Below are positions 13,522 to 27,692 of a stretch of 64,000 nucleotides of DNA, piece after piece; the first letter of the stretch is position 1; each line of letters starts with the position of its first letter. The DNA comes from Osmia lignaria lignaria (taxonomy: Eukaryota > Arthropoda > Insecta > Hymenoptera > Megachilidae). The stretch lies in assembly GCF_051020975.1 (NCBI RefSeq), contig NW_027478167.1, forward strand, positions 8,308,001 through 8,372,000, written 5' to 3'. The position numbers were made by a program, and so were the translations under genes. The notes under the pieces are model-generated. The model saw only the letters and a program-made list of their open reading frames with translations, did no database searches and was not told the origin of the DNA.

Positions 13522-16500
13522 ATAGCTCGCTTCGTTTCCGAGATATTTGCAGATGTATCTCAAGGGAAGAGGCCTGACGGACATATTTCGAGATATTTCT
13601 TCTTCTTGTTGTTCTTCTTCTGCACAGCTAAGCTGGAAGTGGCATTTGCAGCTCGCAATAGTGCAGCGTTATCTCAAAGAAAGGGGCCACGGTGTTTCTG
13701 TATCTCTATTATGTTGGTGCGGCTTCGGAACTTTTAAGTATCTTGATATATCTCGACAATTACGCATCTGATCAAAAAATATCATACAACATAAAAAGTA
13801 GGAAACTTAATTCTCTACAAAAAAGGTCTCTTAACATTTTGCCATAGCTCGCTTCGTTTCCGAGATATTTGCAGATTTATCTCAAGGGAAGTGGCCTGAC
13901 GGACATATTTCGAGATATTTCTTCTTCTTGTTGTTCTTCTTCTGCACAGCTAAGCTGGAAGTGGCATTTGCAGCTCGCAATAGTGCAGAGTTATCTCAAA
14001 GAAAGGAGCCACGGTGTTTCTGTATCCCTATTATGTTGGTGCGGCTTCGGAACTTTTAAATATCTTGATATATCTCGAGAACTACGCATCTGATCAAAAA
14101 ATATCATACAACATAAAAAGTAGGAAACTTAATTCTCTACAAATAAGGTCTCTTAACATTTTGCCATAGCTCGCTTCGTTTCCGAGATATTTGCAGATTT
14201 ATCTGAAGGGAAGGGGCCTGACGGACATATTTCGAGATATTTCTTCTTCTTGTTGTTCTTCTTCTGCACAGCTAAACTGGAAGTGGCATTTGCGGTTCGC
14301 ACTAGTGCAGAGTTATCTCAAAGAAAGGGGCCACGGTGTTTCTGTATCTCTATTATGTTGGTGTGGTTTCGGAACTTTTAAATATCTTGATATATCTCGA
14401 GAACTACGCGTCTGATCAAAAAATATCATAGAACATAAATAGTAGGAAACTTAATTCTCTACAAAAAAGGTCTCTCAACATTTTGCCACAGCTCGCTTCG
14501 TTTCCGAGATATTTACAGATTTATCTCAAGGGAAGGGGCATAACGGACATATTTCCAGATATTTCTTCTTCTTGTGGTTCTTCTTCTGCACAGCTAAGCT
14601 GGAAGTGGCATTTGCGGCTCGCACTAGTGCAGAGTTATCTCAAAGAAAGGGGCCACGGTGTTTCTGTATCTCCATTATGTTGGTGCAGCTTCGGAACTTT
14701 TAAATATCTTGATATATCTCGAGAACTACGCATCTGATCAAAAAATATCATGGAAGATAAAAAGTAGGAAACCTAATTTTCTACAAAAAAGGTCTCTTAA
14801 CATTTTGCCACAGCTCGCTTCGTTTCCGAGATATTTGCAGATTTATCTCAAGGGAAGTGGCCTGACGGACATATTTCGAGATATTTCTTCTTCTTGTTGT
14901 TTTTCTTCTGCACAGCTAAGCTGGAAGTGGCATTTGCAGCTCGCAATAGTGCAGAGTTATCGCAAAGGAAGAGGCCACGGTGTTTCTGTACCTCTATTAT
15001 GTTGGTGCAGCTCCGGAACTTTTAAATATCTTGATATATCTCGAGAACTACGCATCTGATCAAAAAATATCATAGAACATAAAAAGTAGGAAACTTAATT
15101 CTCTACAAAAAAGGTCTCTTAACATTTTGCCAGAGCTCGCTTCGTTTCCGAGATATTTGCAGATTTATCTCAAGGGAAGGGGCCTGACGGACATATTTCG
15201 AGATTTTTCTTCTTCTTGTTGTTCTTCTTCTGCACAGCTAAGCTGGAAGTGGCATTTGCAGCTCGCAATAGTGCAGCGTTATCTCAAAGAAAGGGGCCAC
15301 GGTGTTTCTGTATCTCTATTATGTTGGTGCGGCTTCGGAACTTTTAAATATCTTGATATATCTCGACAATTACGCATCTGATCAAAAAATATCATACAAC
15401 ATAAAAAGTAGGAAACTTAATTCTCTACAGAAAAGGTCTCTTAACATTTTGCCATAGCTCGCTTCGTTTCCGAGATATTTGCAGATTTATCTCAAGGGAA
15501 GTGGCCTGACGGACATATTTCGAGATATTTCTTCTTCTTGTTGTTCTTCTTCTGCACAGCTAAGCTGGAAGTGGCATTTGCAGCTCGCAATAGTGCAGAG
15601 TTATCTCAAAGAAAGGGGCCACGGTGTTTCTGTATCTCTATTATGTTGGTGCGGCTTCGGAACTTTTAAATATCTTGATATATCTCGAGATCTACGCATC
15701 TGATCAAAAAATATCATAGAACATAAAAAGTAGGAAACTTAATTCTCTACAAAAAAGGTCTCTTAACATTTTGCCATAGCTCGCTTCGTTTCCGAGATAT
15801 TTGCAGATTTATCTCAAGGGAAGGGGCCTGACGGACATATTTCGAGATATTTCTTCTTCTTGTTGTTCTTCTTCTGCACAGCTAAGCTGGAAGTGGCATT
15901 TGCAGCTCGCAATAGTGCAGCGTTATCTCAAAGAAAGGGGCCACGGTGTTTCTGTATCTCTATTATGTTGGTGCGGCTTCGGAACTTTTAAATATCTTGA
16001 TATATCTCGACAATTACGCATCTGATCAAAAAATATCATACAACATAAAAAGTAGGAAACTTAATTCTCTACAAAAAAGGTCTCTTAACATTTTGCCATA
16101 GCTCGCTTCGTTTCCGAGATATTTGCAGATTTATCTCAAGGGAAGTGGCCTGACGGACATATTTCGAGATATTTCTTCTTCTTGTTGTTCTTCTTCTGCA
16201 CAGCTAAGCTGGAAGTGGCATTTGCAGCTCGCAATAGTGCAGAGTTATCTCAAAGAAAGGAGCCACGGTGTTTCTGTATCTCTATTATGTTGGTGCGGCT
16301 TCGGAACTTTTAAATATCTTGATATATCTCGAGAACTACGCATCTGATCAAAAAATATCATACAACATAAAAAGTAGGAAACTTAATTCTCTACAAAAAA
16401 GGTCTCTTAACATTTTGCCATAGCTCGCTTCGTTTCCGAGATATTTGCAGATTTATCTCAAGGGAAGGGGCCTGACGGACATATTTCGAAATATTTCTTC

Positions 16501-19500
16501 TTCTTGTTGTTCTTCTTCTGCACAGCTAAGCTGGAAGTGGCATTTGCAGCTCGCAATAGTGCAGAGTTATCTCAAAGAAAGGAGCCACGGTGTTTCTGTA
16601 TCTCTATTATGTTGGTGCGGCTTCGGAACTTTTAAATATCTTGATATATCTCGAGAACTACGCATCTGATCAAAAAATATCATAGAACATAAAAAGTAGG
16701 AAACTTAATTCTCTACAAATAAGGTCTCTTAACATTTTGCCATAGCTCGCTTCGTTTCCGAGATATTTGCAGATTTATCTCAAGGGAAGGGGCCTGACGG
16801 ACATATTTCGAGATATTTCTTCTTCTTGTTGTTCTTCTTCTGCACAGCTAAACTGGAAGTGGCATTTCCAGCTCGCAATAGTGCAGAGTTATCTCAAAGA
16901 AAGGAGCCACGGTGTTTCTGTATCTCTAATATGTTGGTGCGGCTTCGGAACTTTTAAATATCTTGATATATCTCGAGAACTACGCATCTGATCAAAAAAT
17001 ATCATAGAACATAAATAGTAGGAAACTTAATTCTCTACAAATAAGGTCTCTTAACATTTTGCCATAGCTCGCTTCGTTTCCGAGATATTTGCAGATTTAT
17101 CTCAAGGGAAGGGGCCTGACGGACATATTTCGAGATATTTCTTCTTCTTGTTGTTCTTCTTCTGCACAGCTAAGCTGGAAGTGGCATTTGCAGCTCGCAA
17201 TAGTGCAGAGTTATCGCAAAGGAAGAGGCCACGGTGTTTCTGTACCTCTATTATGTTGGTGCAGCTCCGGAACTTTTAAATATCTTGATATATCTCGAGA
17301 ACTACGCATCTGATCAAAAAATATCATAAAAGATAAAAAGTAGGAAACTTAATTCTCTACAAAAAAGGTCTCTTAACATTTTCCCATAGCTGGCATCGTT
17401 TCCGAGATATTTGCAGATTTAGCTCAAGGGAAGGGGCCTGACGGACATATTCCGAGATATTTCTTCTTCTTGTTGTTCTTCTTCTGCACAGCTAAGCTGG
17501 AAGTGGCATTTACAGCTCGCAATAGTGCAGAGTTATCTCAAAGAAAGGGGCCACGGTGTTTCTGTATCTCTATTATGTTGGTGCGGCTTCGGAACTTTTA
17601 AATATCTTGATATATCTCGAGATCTACGCATCTGATCAAAAAATATCATAGAACATAAAAAGTAGGAAACTTAATTCTCTACAAAAAAGGTCTTTAAACA
17701 TTTTGCCATAGCTCGCTTCGTTTCCGAGATATTTGCAGATTTATCTCAAGGGAAGGGGCCTGACGGACATATTTCGAGATATTTCTTCTTCTTGTTGTTC
17801 TTCTTCTGCACAGCTAAGCTGGAAGTGGCATTTGCAGCTCGCAATAGTGCAGCGTTATCTCAAAGAAAGGGGCCACGGTGTTTCTGTATCTCTATTATGT
17901 TGGTGCGGCTTCGGAACTTTTAAATATCTTGATATATCTCGACAATTACGCATCTGATCAAAAAATATCATACAACATAAAAAGTAGGAAACTTAATTCT
18001 CTACAAAAAAGGTCTCTTAACATTTTGCCATAGCTCGCTTCGTTTCCGAGATATTTGCAGATTTATCTCAAGGGAAGTGGCCTGACGGACATATTTCGGG
18101 ATATTTCTTCTTCTTGTTGTTCTTCTTCTGCACAGCTAAGCTGGAAGTGGCATTTGCAGCTCGCAATAGTGCAGAGTTATCTCAAAGAAAGGAGCCACGG
18201 TGTTTCTGTATCTCTATTATGTTGGTGCGGCTTCGGAACTTTTAAATATCTTGATATATCTCGAGAACTACGCATCTGATCAAAAAATATCATACAACAT
18301 AAAAAGTAGGAAACTTAATTCTCTACAAAAAAGGTCTCTTAACATTTTGCCATAGCTCGCTTCGTTTCCGAGATATTTGCAGATTTATCTCAAGGGAAGG
18401 GGCCTGACGGACATATTTCGAGATATTTCTTCTTCTTGTTGTTCTTCTTCTGCACAGCTAAGCTGGAAGTGGCATTTGCAGCTCGCAATAGTGCAGCGTT
18501 ATCTCAAAGAAAGGGGCCACGGTGTTTCTGTATCTCTATTATGTTGGTGCGGCTTCGGAACTTTTAAATATCTTGATATATCTCGAGATCTACGCATCTG
18601 ATCAAAAAATATCATACAACATAAAAAGTAGGAAACTTAATTCTCTACAAAAAAGGTCTCTTAACATTTTGCCATAGCTCGCTTCGTTTCCGAGATATTT
18701 GCAGATTTATCTCAAGGGAAGTGGCCTGACGGACATATTTCGAGATATTTCTTCTTCTTGTTGTTCTTCTTCTGCACAGCTAAGCTGGAAGTGGCATTTG
18801 CAGCTCGCAATAGTGCAGAGTTATCTCAAAGAAAGGAGCCACGGTGTTTCTGTATCTCTATTATGTTGGTGCGGCTTCGGAACTTTTAAATACCTTGATA
18901 TATCTCGAGAACTACGCATCTGATCAAAAAATATCATAAAACGTAAAAAGTAGGAAACTTAATTCTCTACAAAAAAGGTCTCTTAACATTTTCCCATAGC
19001 TGGCATCGTTTCCGAGATATTTGCAGATTTAGCTCAAGGGAAGGGGCCTGACGGACATATTCCGAGATATTTCTTCTTCTTGTTGTTCTTCTTCTGCACA
19101 GCTAAGCTGGAAGTGGCATTTGCAGCTCGCAATAGTGCAGAGTTATCTCAAAGAAAGGGGCCACGGTGTTTCTGTATCTCTATTATGTTGGTGCGGCTTC
19201 GGAACTTTTAAATATCTTGATATATCTCGAGATCTACGCATCTGATCAAAAAATATCATAGAACATAAAAAGTAGGAAACTTAATTCTCTACAAAAAAAG
19301 GTCTCTTAACATTTTGCCATAGCTCGCTTCGTTTCCGAGATATTTGCAGATTTATCTCAAGGGAAGGGGCCTGACGGACATATTTCGAGATATTTCTTCT
19401 TCTTGTTGTTCTTCTTCTGCACAGCTAAGCTGGAAGTGGCATTTGCAGCTCGCAATAGTGCAGCGTTATCTCAAAGAAAGGGGCCACGGTGTATCTGTAT

Positions 19501-19640
19501 CTCTATTATGTTGGTGCGGCTTCGGAACTTTTAAATATCTTGATATATCTCGACAATTACGCATCTGATCAAAAAATATCATACAACATAAAAAGTAGGA
19601 AACTTAATTCTCTACAAAAAAGGTCTCTTAACATTTTGCC
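13522..19640 (+). repeat. Block 3: two- and five-monomer patterns (M43-M61)
   Basis: Two subtypes dominate. One has GTGCAGCGTTATC and CTCGACAATTACGC; the other has GGGAAGTGGCCTG, usually with AAAGGAGCCACGG. They sit in pairs at 13522, 15132, 15776, 17708 and 18352, giving spacings of 1610, 644, 1932 and 644 bp. M55 and M60, marked by TAGCTGGCATCG, GATTTAGCTC and ATTCCGAGAT, are 1610 bp apart. M47 and M54 share CGCAAAGGAAGAGGCC and GCAGCTCCGG, seven monomers apart. Confidence 0.75.
18996..19318 (+). repeat. Long monomer M60 (323 bp, extra A)
   Basis: The last A-tract of this copy has seven A residues (19293-19299) where all other copies I compared have six. This copy also belongs to the TAGCTGGCATCG / GATTTAGCTC subtype, in which the TAG removes the 74-codon frame. 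Confidence 0.9.
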
Positions 19641-22538
19641 ATAGCTCGCTTCGTTTCCGAGATATTTGCAGATTTATCTCAAGGGAAGGGGACTGACGGA
19701 CATATTTCGAGATATTTCTTCTTCTTGTTCTTCTTCTTCTGCACAGCTAAGCTGGAAGTGGCATTTGCAGATCGCAATAGTGCAGAATTATCACAAAGAA
19801 AGGGGCCACGGTGTTTCTGTATCTCTATTATGTTGGTGCGGCTTCGGAACTTTTAAATATCTTGATATATCTCGAGAGCTACGCATCTGATCAAAAAATA
19901 TCATAGAACATAAAAAGTAGGAAACTTAATTCTCTACAAAAAAGGTCTCTTAACATTTTGCCATAGCTTGCTTCGTTTCCGAGATATTTGCAGATATATC
20001 TCAAGGGAAGGGGCCTGACGGACATATTTCGAGATATTTCTTCTTCTTGTTGTTCTTCTTCTGCACAGCTAAGCTGGAAGTGGCATTTGCAGCTCGCAAA
20101 AGTGCAGAGTTACCTCAAAGAAAGGGGCCACGGTGTTTCTGTATCTCTATTATGTTGGTGCGGCTTCGGATCTTTTAAATATCTCGATATATTTCGAAAA
20201 CTACGCTTCTGATCAAAAAATATCATAGAACGTAAATTGTAGGGAACATAATTCTCTACAAAAAAGGTCTCTTAACATTTTGCCATAGCTCACTTCGTTT
20301 CCGAGATATTTGCAGATTTATCTCAAGGGAAGGGGCCTGACGGACATATTTCGAGATATTTCTTCTTCTTCTTGTTCTTCTTCTGCACAGCTAAGCTGGA
20401 AGTGGCATTTTCAGCTCGCAATAGTGCAGAGTTATCTCAAAGAAAGGGGCCACGGTGTTTCTGTATCTCTATTATGTTGGTGCGGCTTCGGAACTTTTAA
20501 ATATCTCGATATATCTCGAAAGCTACGCTTCTGATCAAAAAATATCATAGAACATAAATTGTAGGAAACATAATTCTCTACAAAAAAGGTCTCTTAACGT
20601 TTTGCCATAGCTCGCTTCGTTTCCGAGATATTTGCAGATTTATCTCAAGGGAAGGGTCCTGACGGACATATTTCGAGATATTTCTTCTTCTTGTTGTTCT
20701 TCTTCTGCACAGCTAAACTGGAAGTGCTATTTCCAGCTCGCAATAGTGCAGAGTTATCCCGAAGAAAGGGGCAACGGTGTTTCTGTATCTCTATTATGTT
20801 GGTGCGGCTTCGGAACTTTTAAATATCTCGATATATCTCGAAAACTACGCTTCTGATCAAAAAATATCATAGAACATAAAAAGTAGGACACTTAATTCTC
20901 TACAAAAAAGGTCTCTTAACATTTTGCCATAGCTCGCTTCGTTTCTGAGATATTTGCAGATTTATCTCAAGGGAAGGGGCCTGACGGACATATTTCGAGA
21001 TACTTCTTCTTCTTGTTGTTCTTCTTCTGCACAGCTAAGCTGGAAGTGGCATTTGCAGCTCGCAATAGTGCAGAGTTATCTCAAAGAAAGGGGCCACGGT
21101 GTTTCTGTATCTCTATTATGTTGGTGCGGCTTCGGTACTTTTAAATATCTTGATATAGCTCGAGAACTACGCATCTGATCAAAAAATATCATAGAACATA
21201 AAAAGTAGGAAACTTAATTCTCTACAAAAAAGGCCTCTTAACATTTTGCCATAGCTCGCTTCGTTTCCGAGGTATTTGCAGATTTATCTCGAGGGAAGGG
21301 GCCTGACGGACATATTTCGAAATATTTCTTCTTCTTGTTGTTCTTCTTCTGCACAGCTAAGCTGGAAGCGGCATTTGCGGCTCGCACTAGTGCAGAGTTA
21401 TCTCAAAGAAAGGGGCCACGGTGTTTCTGTATCTCTATTATGTTGGTGCCGCTTCGGAGCTTTTAAATATCTGGATATATCTCGAGAACTACGCATCTGA
21501 TCAAAAAATATCATAGAACATAAAAAGTAGGAAACTTAATTCTGTACAAAAAAGGTCTCTTAACATTTTGCCATAGCTCGCTTCGTTTCCGAGATATTTG
21601 CAGATTTATCTCAAGGGAAGGGGCCTGACGGACATATTTCGAGATATTTCTTCTTCTTGTTCTTCTTCTTCTGCACAGCTAAGTTAGAAGTGGCATTTGC
21701 AGCTCGCATTAGTGCAGAGTTATCTCAAAGAAAGGGGCCACGGTGTTTCTGTATCTCTATTATGTTGGTGCGGCTTCGGACCTTTTAAATATCTCGATAT
21801 ATCTCGAGAACTACGCATCTGATCAAAAAATATCATAGAACATAAAAAGTAGGAAACCTAATTTTCTACAAAAAAGGTCTCTTAACATTTTGCCGTAGCT
21901 CGCTTCGTTTCCGAGATATTTGCAGATTTATCTCAAGGGAAGGGGCCTGACGGACATATTTCGAAATATTTCTTCTTCTTGTTGTTCTTCTTCTGCACAG
22001 CTAAGCTGGAAGTGGCATTTGCAGCTCGCAATAGTGCAGAGTTATCTCAAAGAAAGGGGCCACGGTGTTTCTGTACCTCTATTATGTTGGTGCAGCTTCG
22101 GAACTTTTAAATATCTTGATACATCTCGAGAACTACGCATCTGATCAAAAAATATCATAGAACATAAAAAGTAGGAAACTTAATTCTCTACAAAAAAGGT
22201 ATCTTAACATTTTGCCATAGCTCGCTTCGTTTCCGAGATATTTGCAGATTTATCTCAAGGGAAGGGGCTTGACGGACATATTTCGAGATATTTCTTCTTC
22301 TTGTTGTTCTTCTTCTGCACAGCTAAGCTGGAAGTGGCTTTTGCAGGTCGCAATAGTGCAGAGTTATCTCAAAGAAAGGGGCCACGGTGTTTCTGTATCT
22401 CTATTATGTTGGTGCGGCTTCGGATCTTTTAAATATCTCGATATATCTCGAAAACTACGCTTCTGATCAAAAAATATCATAGAACATAAAAAGTAGGAAA
22501 CTTAATTCTCTACAAAAAAGGTCTCTTAACCTTTTGCC

Positions 22539-22861
22539 ATAGCTGTGCTTCGTTTCCGAGATATTTGCAGATTTATCTCAAGGGAAGGGTCCTGACGGAC
22601 ATATTTCGAGATATTTCTTCTTCTTGTTGTTCTTGTTCTGCACAGCTAAGCTGGAAGCGGCATTTGCGGCTCGCACTAGTGCAGAGTTATCTCAAAGAAA
22701 TGGGCCACGGTGTTTCTGTATCTCTATTATGTTGGTGCGGCTTCGGAACTTTTAAATATCTCGTTATATCTCGAAAACTACGCTTCTGATCAAAAAATAT
22801 CATAGAACATAAATTGTAGGAAACATAATTCTCTACAAAAAAGGTCTCTTAACATTTTGCC
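22539..22861 (+). repeat. Long monomer M71 (323 bp, AGCTGTGCTTCG)
   Basis: The start reads AGCTGTGCTTCG instead of AGCTCGCTTCG, a one-base gain with a local change. The rest carries GAAGGGTCCTG, TTGTTCTGC, AAGCGGCATTTGCGG and AGAAATGGGCC. The same insertion is in M83, twelve monomers on, so the two share a recent ancestor. Confidence 0.9.
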
Positions 22862-25800
22862 ATAGCTCGCTTGGTTTCCGAGATATTTGCAGATTTATCT
22901 CAAGGGAAGGGGCCTGACGGACATATTTCGAGATATTTCTTCTTCTTGTTGTTCTTCTTCTGCACAGCTAAGCTGGAAGTGGCATTTGCAGCTCGCAATA
23001 GTGCAGAGTTACCTCAAAGAAAGGGGCCACGGTGTTTCTGTATCTCTAGTATGTTGGTGCCGCTTCGGAACTTTTAAATATCTGGATATATCTCGAGAAC
23101 TACGCATCTGATCAAAAAATATCATAGAACATAAAAAGTAGGAAACCTAATTTTCTACAAAAAAGGTCTCTTAACATTTTGCCGTAGCTCGCTTGGTTTC
23201 CGAGATATTTGCAGATTTATCTCAAGGGAAGGGGCCTGACGGACATATTTCGAGATATTTCTTCTTCTTGTTGTTCTTCTTCTGCACAGCTAAACTGGAA
23301 GTGCTATTTCCAGCTCGCAATAGTGCAGAGTTATCCCGAAGAAAGGGGCAACGGTGTTTCTGTATCTCTATTATGTTGGTGCGGCTTCGGAACTTTTAAA
23401 TATCTCGATACATCTCGAAAACTACGCTTCTGATCAAAAAATATCATAGAACATAAAAAGTAGGAAACTTAATTCTCTACAAAAAAGGTCTCTTAACATT
23501 TTGCCATAGCTCGCTTCGTTTCCGAGATATTTGCAGATTTATCTCAAGGGAAGGGGCCTGACGGACATATTTCGAGATATTTCTTCTTCTTGTTCTTCTT
23601 CTTCTGCACAGCTAAGTTAGAAGTGGCATTTGCAGCTCGCATTAGTGCAGAGTTATCTCAAAGAAACGGGCCACGGTGTTTCTGTATCTCTATTATGTTG
23701 GTGCGGCTTCGGATCTTTTAAATATCTCGATATATCTCGAGAACTACGCATCTGATCAAAAAATATCATAGAACATAAAAAGTAGGAAACCTAATTTTCT
23801 ACAAAAAAGGTCTCTTAACATTTTGCCGTAGCTCGCTTCGTTTCCGAGATATTTGCAGATTTATCTCAAGGGAAGGGGTCTGTCGGACATATTTCGAGAT
23901 ATTTCTTCTTCTTGTTGTTCTTCTTCTGCACAGCTAAGCTGGAAGTGGCATTTGCAGCTCGCAATAGTGCAGAGTTATCTCAAAGAAAGGGGCCACGGTG
24001 TTTCTGTATCTCTATTATGTTGGTGCGGCTTCGGAACTTTTAAATATCTTGATATATCTCGAGAACTACGCATCTGATCAAATAATATCATAGAACATAA
24101 AAAGTAGGAAACTTAATTCTCTACAAATAAGGTCTCTTAACATTTTGCCATAGCTCACTTCGTTTCCGAGATATTTGCAGATTTATCTCAAGGGAAGGGG
24201 CCTGACGGACATATTTCGAGATATTTCTTCTTCTTGTTGTTCTTCTTCTGCACAGCTAAGCTGGAAGTGGCATTTTCAGCTCGCAATAGTGCAGAGTTAT
24301 CTCAAAGAAAGGGGCCACGGTGTTTCTGTATCTCTATTATGTTGGTGCGGCTTCGGAACTTTTAAATATCTCGATATATCTCGAAAGCTACGCTTCTGAT
24401 CAAAAAATATCATAGAACATAAATTGTAGGAAACATAATTCTCTACAAAAAAGGTCTCTTAACGTTTTGCCATAGCTCGCTTCGTTTCCGAGATATTTGC
24501 AGATTTATCTCAAGGGAAGGGTCCTGACGGACATATTTCGAGATATTTCTTCTTCTTGTTGTTCTTCTTCTGCACAGCTAAACTGGAAGTGCTATTTCCA
24601 GCTCGCAATAGTGCAGAGTTATCCCGAAGAAAGGGGCAACGGTGTTTCTGTATCTCTATTATGTTGGTGCGGCTTCGGAACTTTTAAATATCTCGATACA
24701 TCTCGAAAACTACGCTTCTGATCAAAAAATATCATAGAACATAAAAAGTAGGAAACTTAATTCTCTACAAAAAAGGTCTCTTAACATTTTGCCATAGCTC
24801 GCTTCGTTTCCGAGATATTTGCAGATTTATCTCAAGGGAAGGGGCCTGACGGACATATTTCGAGATATTTCTTCTTCTTGTTCTTCTTCTTCTGCACAGC
24901 TAAGTTAGAAGTGGCATTTGCAGCTCCCATTAGTGCAGAGTTATCTCAAAGAAAGGGGCCACGGTGTTTCTGTATCCCTATTATGTTGGTGCGGCTTCGG
25001 ATCTTTTAAATATCTCGATATATCTCGAGAACTACGCATCTGATCAAAAAATATCATAGAACATAAAAAGTAGGAAACCTAATTTTCTACAAAAAAGGTC
25101 TCTTAACATTTTGCCGTAGCTCGCTTCGTTTCCGAGATATTTGCAGATTTATCTCAAGGGAAGGGGCCTGACGGACATATTTCGAAATATTTCTTCTTCT
25201 TGTTGTTCTTCTTCTGCACAGCTAAGCTGGAAGTGGCATTTGCAGCTCGCAATAGTGCAGAGTTATCTCAAAGAAAGGGGCCACGGTGTTTCTGTACCTC
25301 TATTATGTTGGTGCAGCTTCGGAACTTTTAAATATCTTGATACATCTCGAGAACTACGCATCTGATCAAAAAATATCATAGAACATAAAAAGTAGGAAAC
25401 TTAATTCTCTACAAAAAAGGTATCTTAACATTTTGCCATAGCTCGCTTCGTTTCCGAGATATTTGCAGATTTATCTCAAGGGAAGGGGCTTGACGGACAT
25501 ATTTCGAGATATTTCTTCTTCTTGTTGTTCTTCTTCTGCACAGCTAAGCTGGAAGTGGCTTTTGCAGGTCGCAATACTGCAGAGTTATCTCAAAGAAAGG
25601 GGCCACGGTGTTTCTGTATCTCTATTATGTTGGTGCGGCTTCGGATCTTTTAAATATCTCGATATATCTCGAAAACTACGCTTCTGATCAAAAAATATCA
25701 TAGAACATAAAAAGTAGGAAACTTAATTCTCTACAAAAAAGGTCTCTTAACATTTTGCCATAGCTCGCTTCGTTTCTGAGATATTTGCAGATTTATCTCA

Positions 25801-26403
25801 AGGGAAGGGGCCTGACGGACATATTTCGAGATATTTCTTCTTCTTGTTGTTCTTCTTCTGCACAGCTAAGCTGGAAGTGGCATTTGCAGCTCGCAATAGT
25901 GCAGAGTTATCTCAAAGAAAGGGGCCACGGTGTTTCTGTACCTCTATTATGTTGGTGCAGCTTCGGAACTTTTAAATATCTTGATATATCTCGAGAACTA
26001 CGCATCTGATCAAAAAATATCATAGAACATAAAAAGTAGGAAACATACTTCTCTACAAAAAAGGTCTCTTAACATTTTGCCATAGCTCGCTTCGTTTCTG
26101 AGATATTTGCAGATTTATCTCAAGGGAAGGGGCCTGACGGACATATTTCGAGATATTTCTTCTTCTTGTTGTTCTTGTTCTGCACAGCTAAGCTGGAAGC
26201 GGCATTTGCGGCTCGCACTAGTGCAGAGTTATCTCAAAGAAAGGGGACACGGTGTTTCTGTATCTCTATTATGTTGGTGCGGTTTCGGAACTTTTAAATA
26301 TCTCGTTATATCTCGAAAACTACGCTTCTGATCAAAAAATATCATTGAATATAAATTGTAGGAAACATAATTCTCTACAAAAAAGGTCTCTTAACGTTTT
26401 GCC

Positions 26404-26726
26404 ATAGCTGTGCTTCGTTTCCGAGATATTTGCAGATTTATCTCAAGGGAAGGGTCCTGACGGACATATTTCGAGATATTTCTTCTTCTTGTTGTTCTTG
26501 TTCTGCACAGCTAAGCTGGAAGCGGCATTTGCGGCTCGCACTAGTGCAGAGTTATCTCAAAGAAATGGGCCACGGTGTTTCTGTATCTCTATTATGTTGG
26601 TGCGGCTTCGGAACTTTTAAATATCTCGTTATATCTCGAAAACTACGCTTCTGATCAAAAAATATCATAGAACATAAATTGTAGGAAACATAATTCTCTA
26701 CAAAAAAGGTCTCTTAACATTTTGCC
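26404..26726 (+). repeat. Long monomer M83 (323 bp, AGCTGTGCTTCG)
   Basis: This copy has the same one-base gain and the same subtype as M71. The matching subtype copies at 35099 and 39929 lack the extra base. Either the insertion arose only in the M71/M83 lineage, or conversion removed it from the others. Confidence 0.9.
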
Positions 26727-27692
26727 ATAGCTCGCTTGGTTTCCGAGATATTTGCAGATTTATCTCAAGGGAAGGGGCCTGACGGACATATTTCGAGATA
26801 TTTCTTCTTCTTGTTGTTCTTCTTCTGCACAGCTAAGCTGGAAGTGGCATTTGCAGCTCGCAATAGTGCAGAGTTACCTCAAAGAAAGGGGCCACGGTGT
26901 TTCTGTATCTCTATTATGTTGGTGCCGCTTCGGAACTTTTAAATATCTTGATATATCTCGAGAACTACGCATCTGATCAAATAATATCATAGAACATAAA
27001 AAGTAGGAAACTTAATTCTCTACAAATAAGGTCGCTTAACATTTTGCCATAGCTCGCTTCGTTTCCGAGATATTTGCAGATTTATCTCAAGGCAAGGGGA
27101 CTGACGGACATATTTCGAGATATTTCTTCTTCTTGTTCTTCTTCTTCTGCACAGCTAAGCTGGAAGTGGCATTTGCAGCTCGCAATAGTGCAGAATTATC
27201 ACAAAGAAAGGGGCCACGGTGTTTCTGTATCTCTATTATGTTGGTGCGGCTTCGGAACTTTTAAATATCTTGATATATCTCGAGAACTACGCATCTGATC
27301 AAAAAATATCATAGAACATAAAAAGTAGGAAACTTAATTCTCTACAAAAAAGGTCTCTTAACATTTTGCCATAGCTTGCTTCGTTTCCGAGATATTTGCA
27401 GATATATCTCAAGGGAAGGGGCTTGACGGACATATTTCGAGATATTTCTTCTTCTTGTTGTTCTTCTTCTGCACAGCTAAGCTGGAAGTGGCATTTGCAG
27501 CTCGCAAAAGTGCAGAGTTACCTCAAAGAAAGGGGCCACGGTGTTTCTGTATCTCTATTATGTTGGTGCGGCTTCGGATCTTTTAAATATCTCGATATAT
27601 TTCGAAAACTACGCTTCTGATCAAAAAATATCATAGAACGTAAATTGTAGGGAACATAATTCTCTACAAAAAAGGTCTCTTAACATTTTGCC

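Larger units (their letters stand above)
19641..27692 (+). repeat. Block 4: mosaic of recurring multi-monomer modules
   Basis: This block contains the parts later amplified in blocks 5 and 6. The pair marked by GCAGAATTATCACAAAG then GCTCGCAAAAGTGC occurs at 19641-20284 and 27049-27692. The run marked by AAGTTAGAAG, then GTACCTC/GTGCAGC, then GTGGCTTTTGCAGGTCG, then TTGTTCTGC/AAGCGGC, then CGCTTGGTTTCC, occurs at 21573-23183 and, with insertions, at 24794-27048. The order suggests an older unit of roughly 12-14 monomers broken up by internal losses and duplications. Confidence 0.7.

Noticed and set aside
14658..15059. A longer 133-codon frame spanning two monomers
   Set aside because: It results from chance loss of stops in M46-M47. 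Its parts read the same satellite in two frames, with no start context or similarity to suggest a gene.
22871..23077. Second-frame 67-68 codon open frames beginning at the TTG of CGCTTGGTTTCC
   Set aside because: They exist only because a single G substitution makes a TTG in one subtype (copies at 22871, 23193, 26736, 35430 and others). They overlap the first frame and share its lack of coding support.
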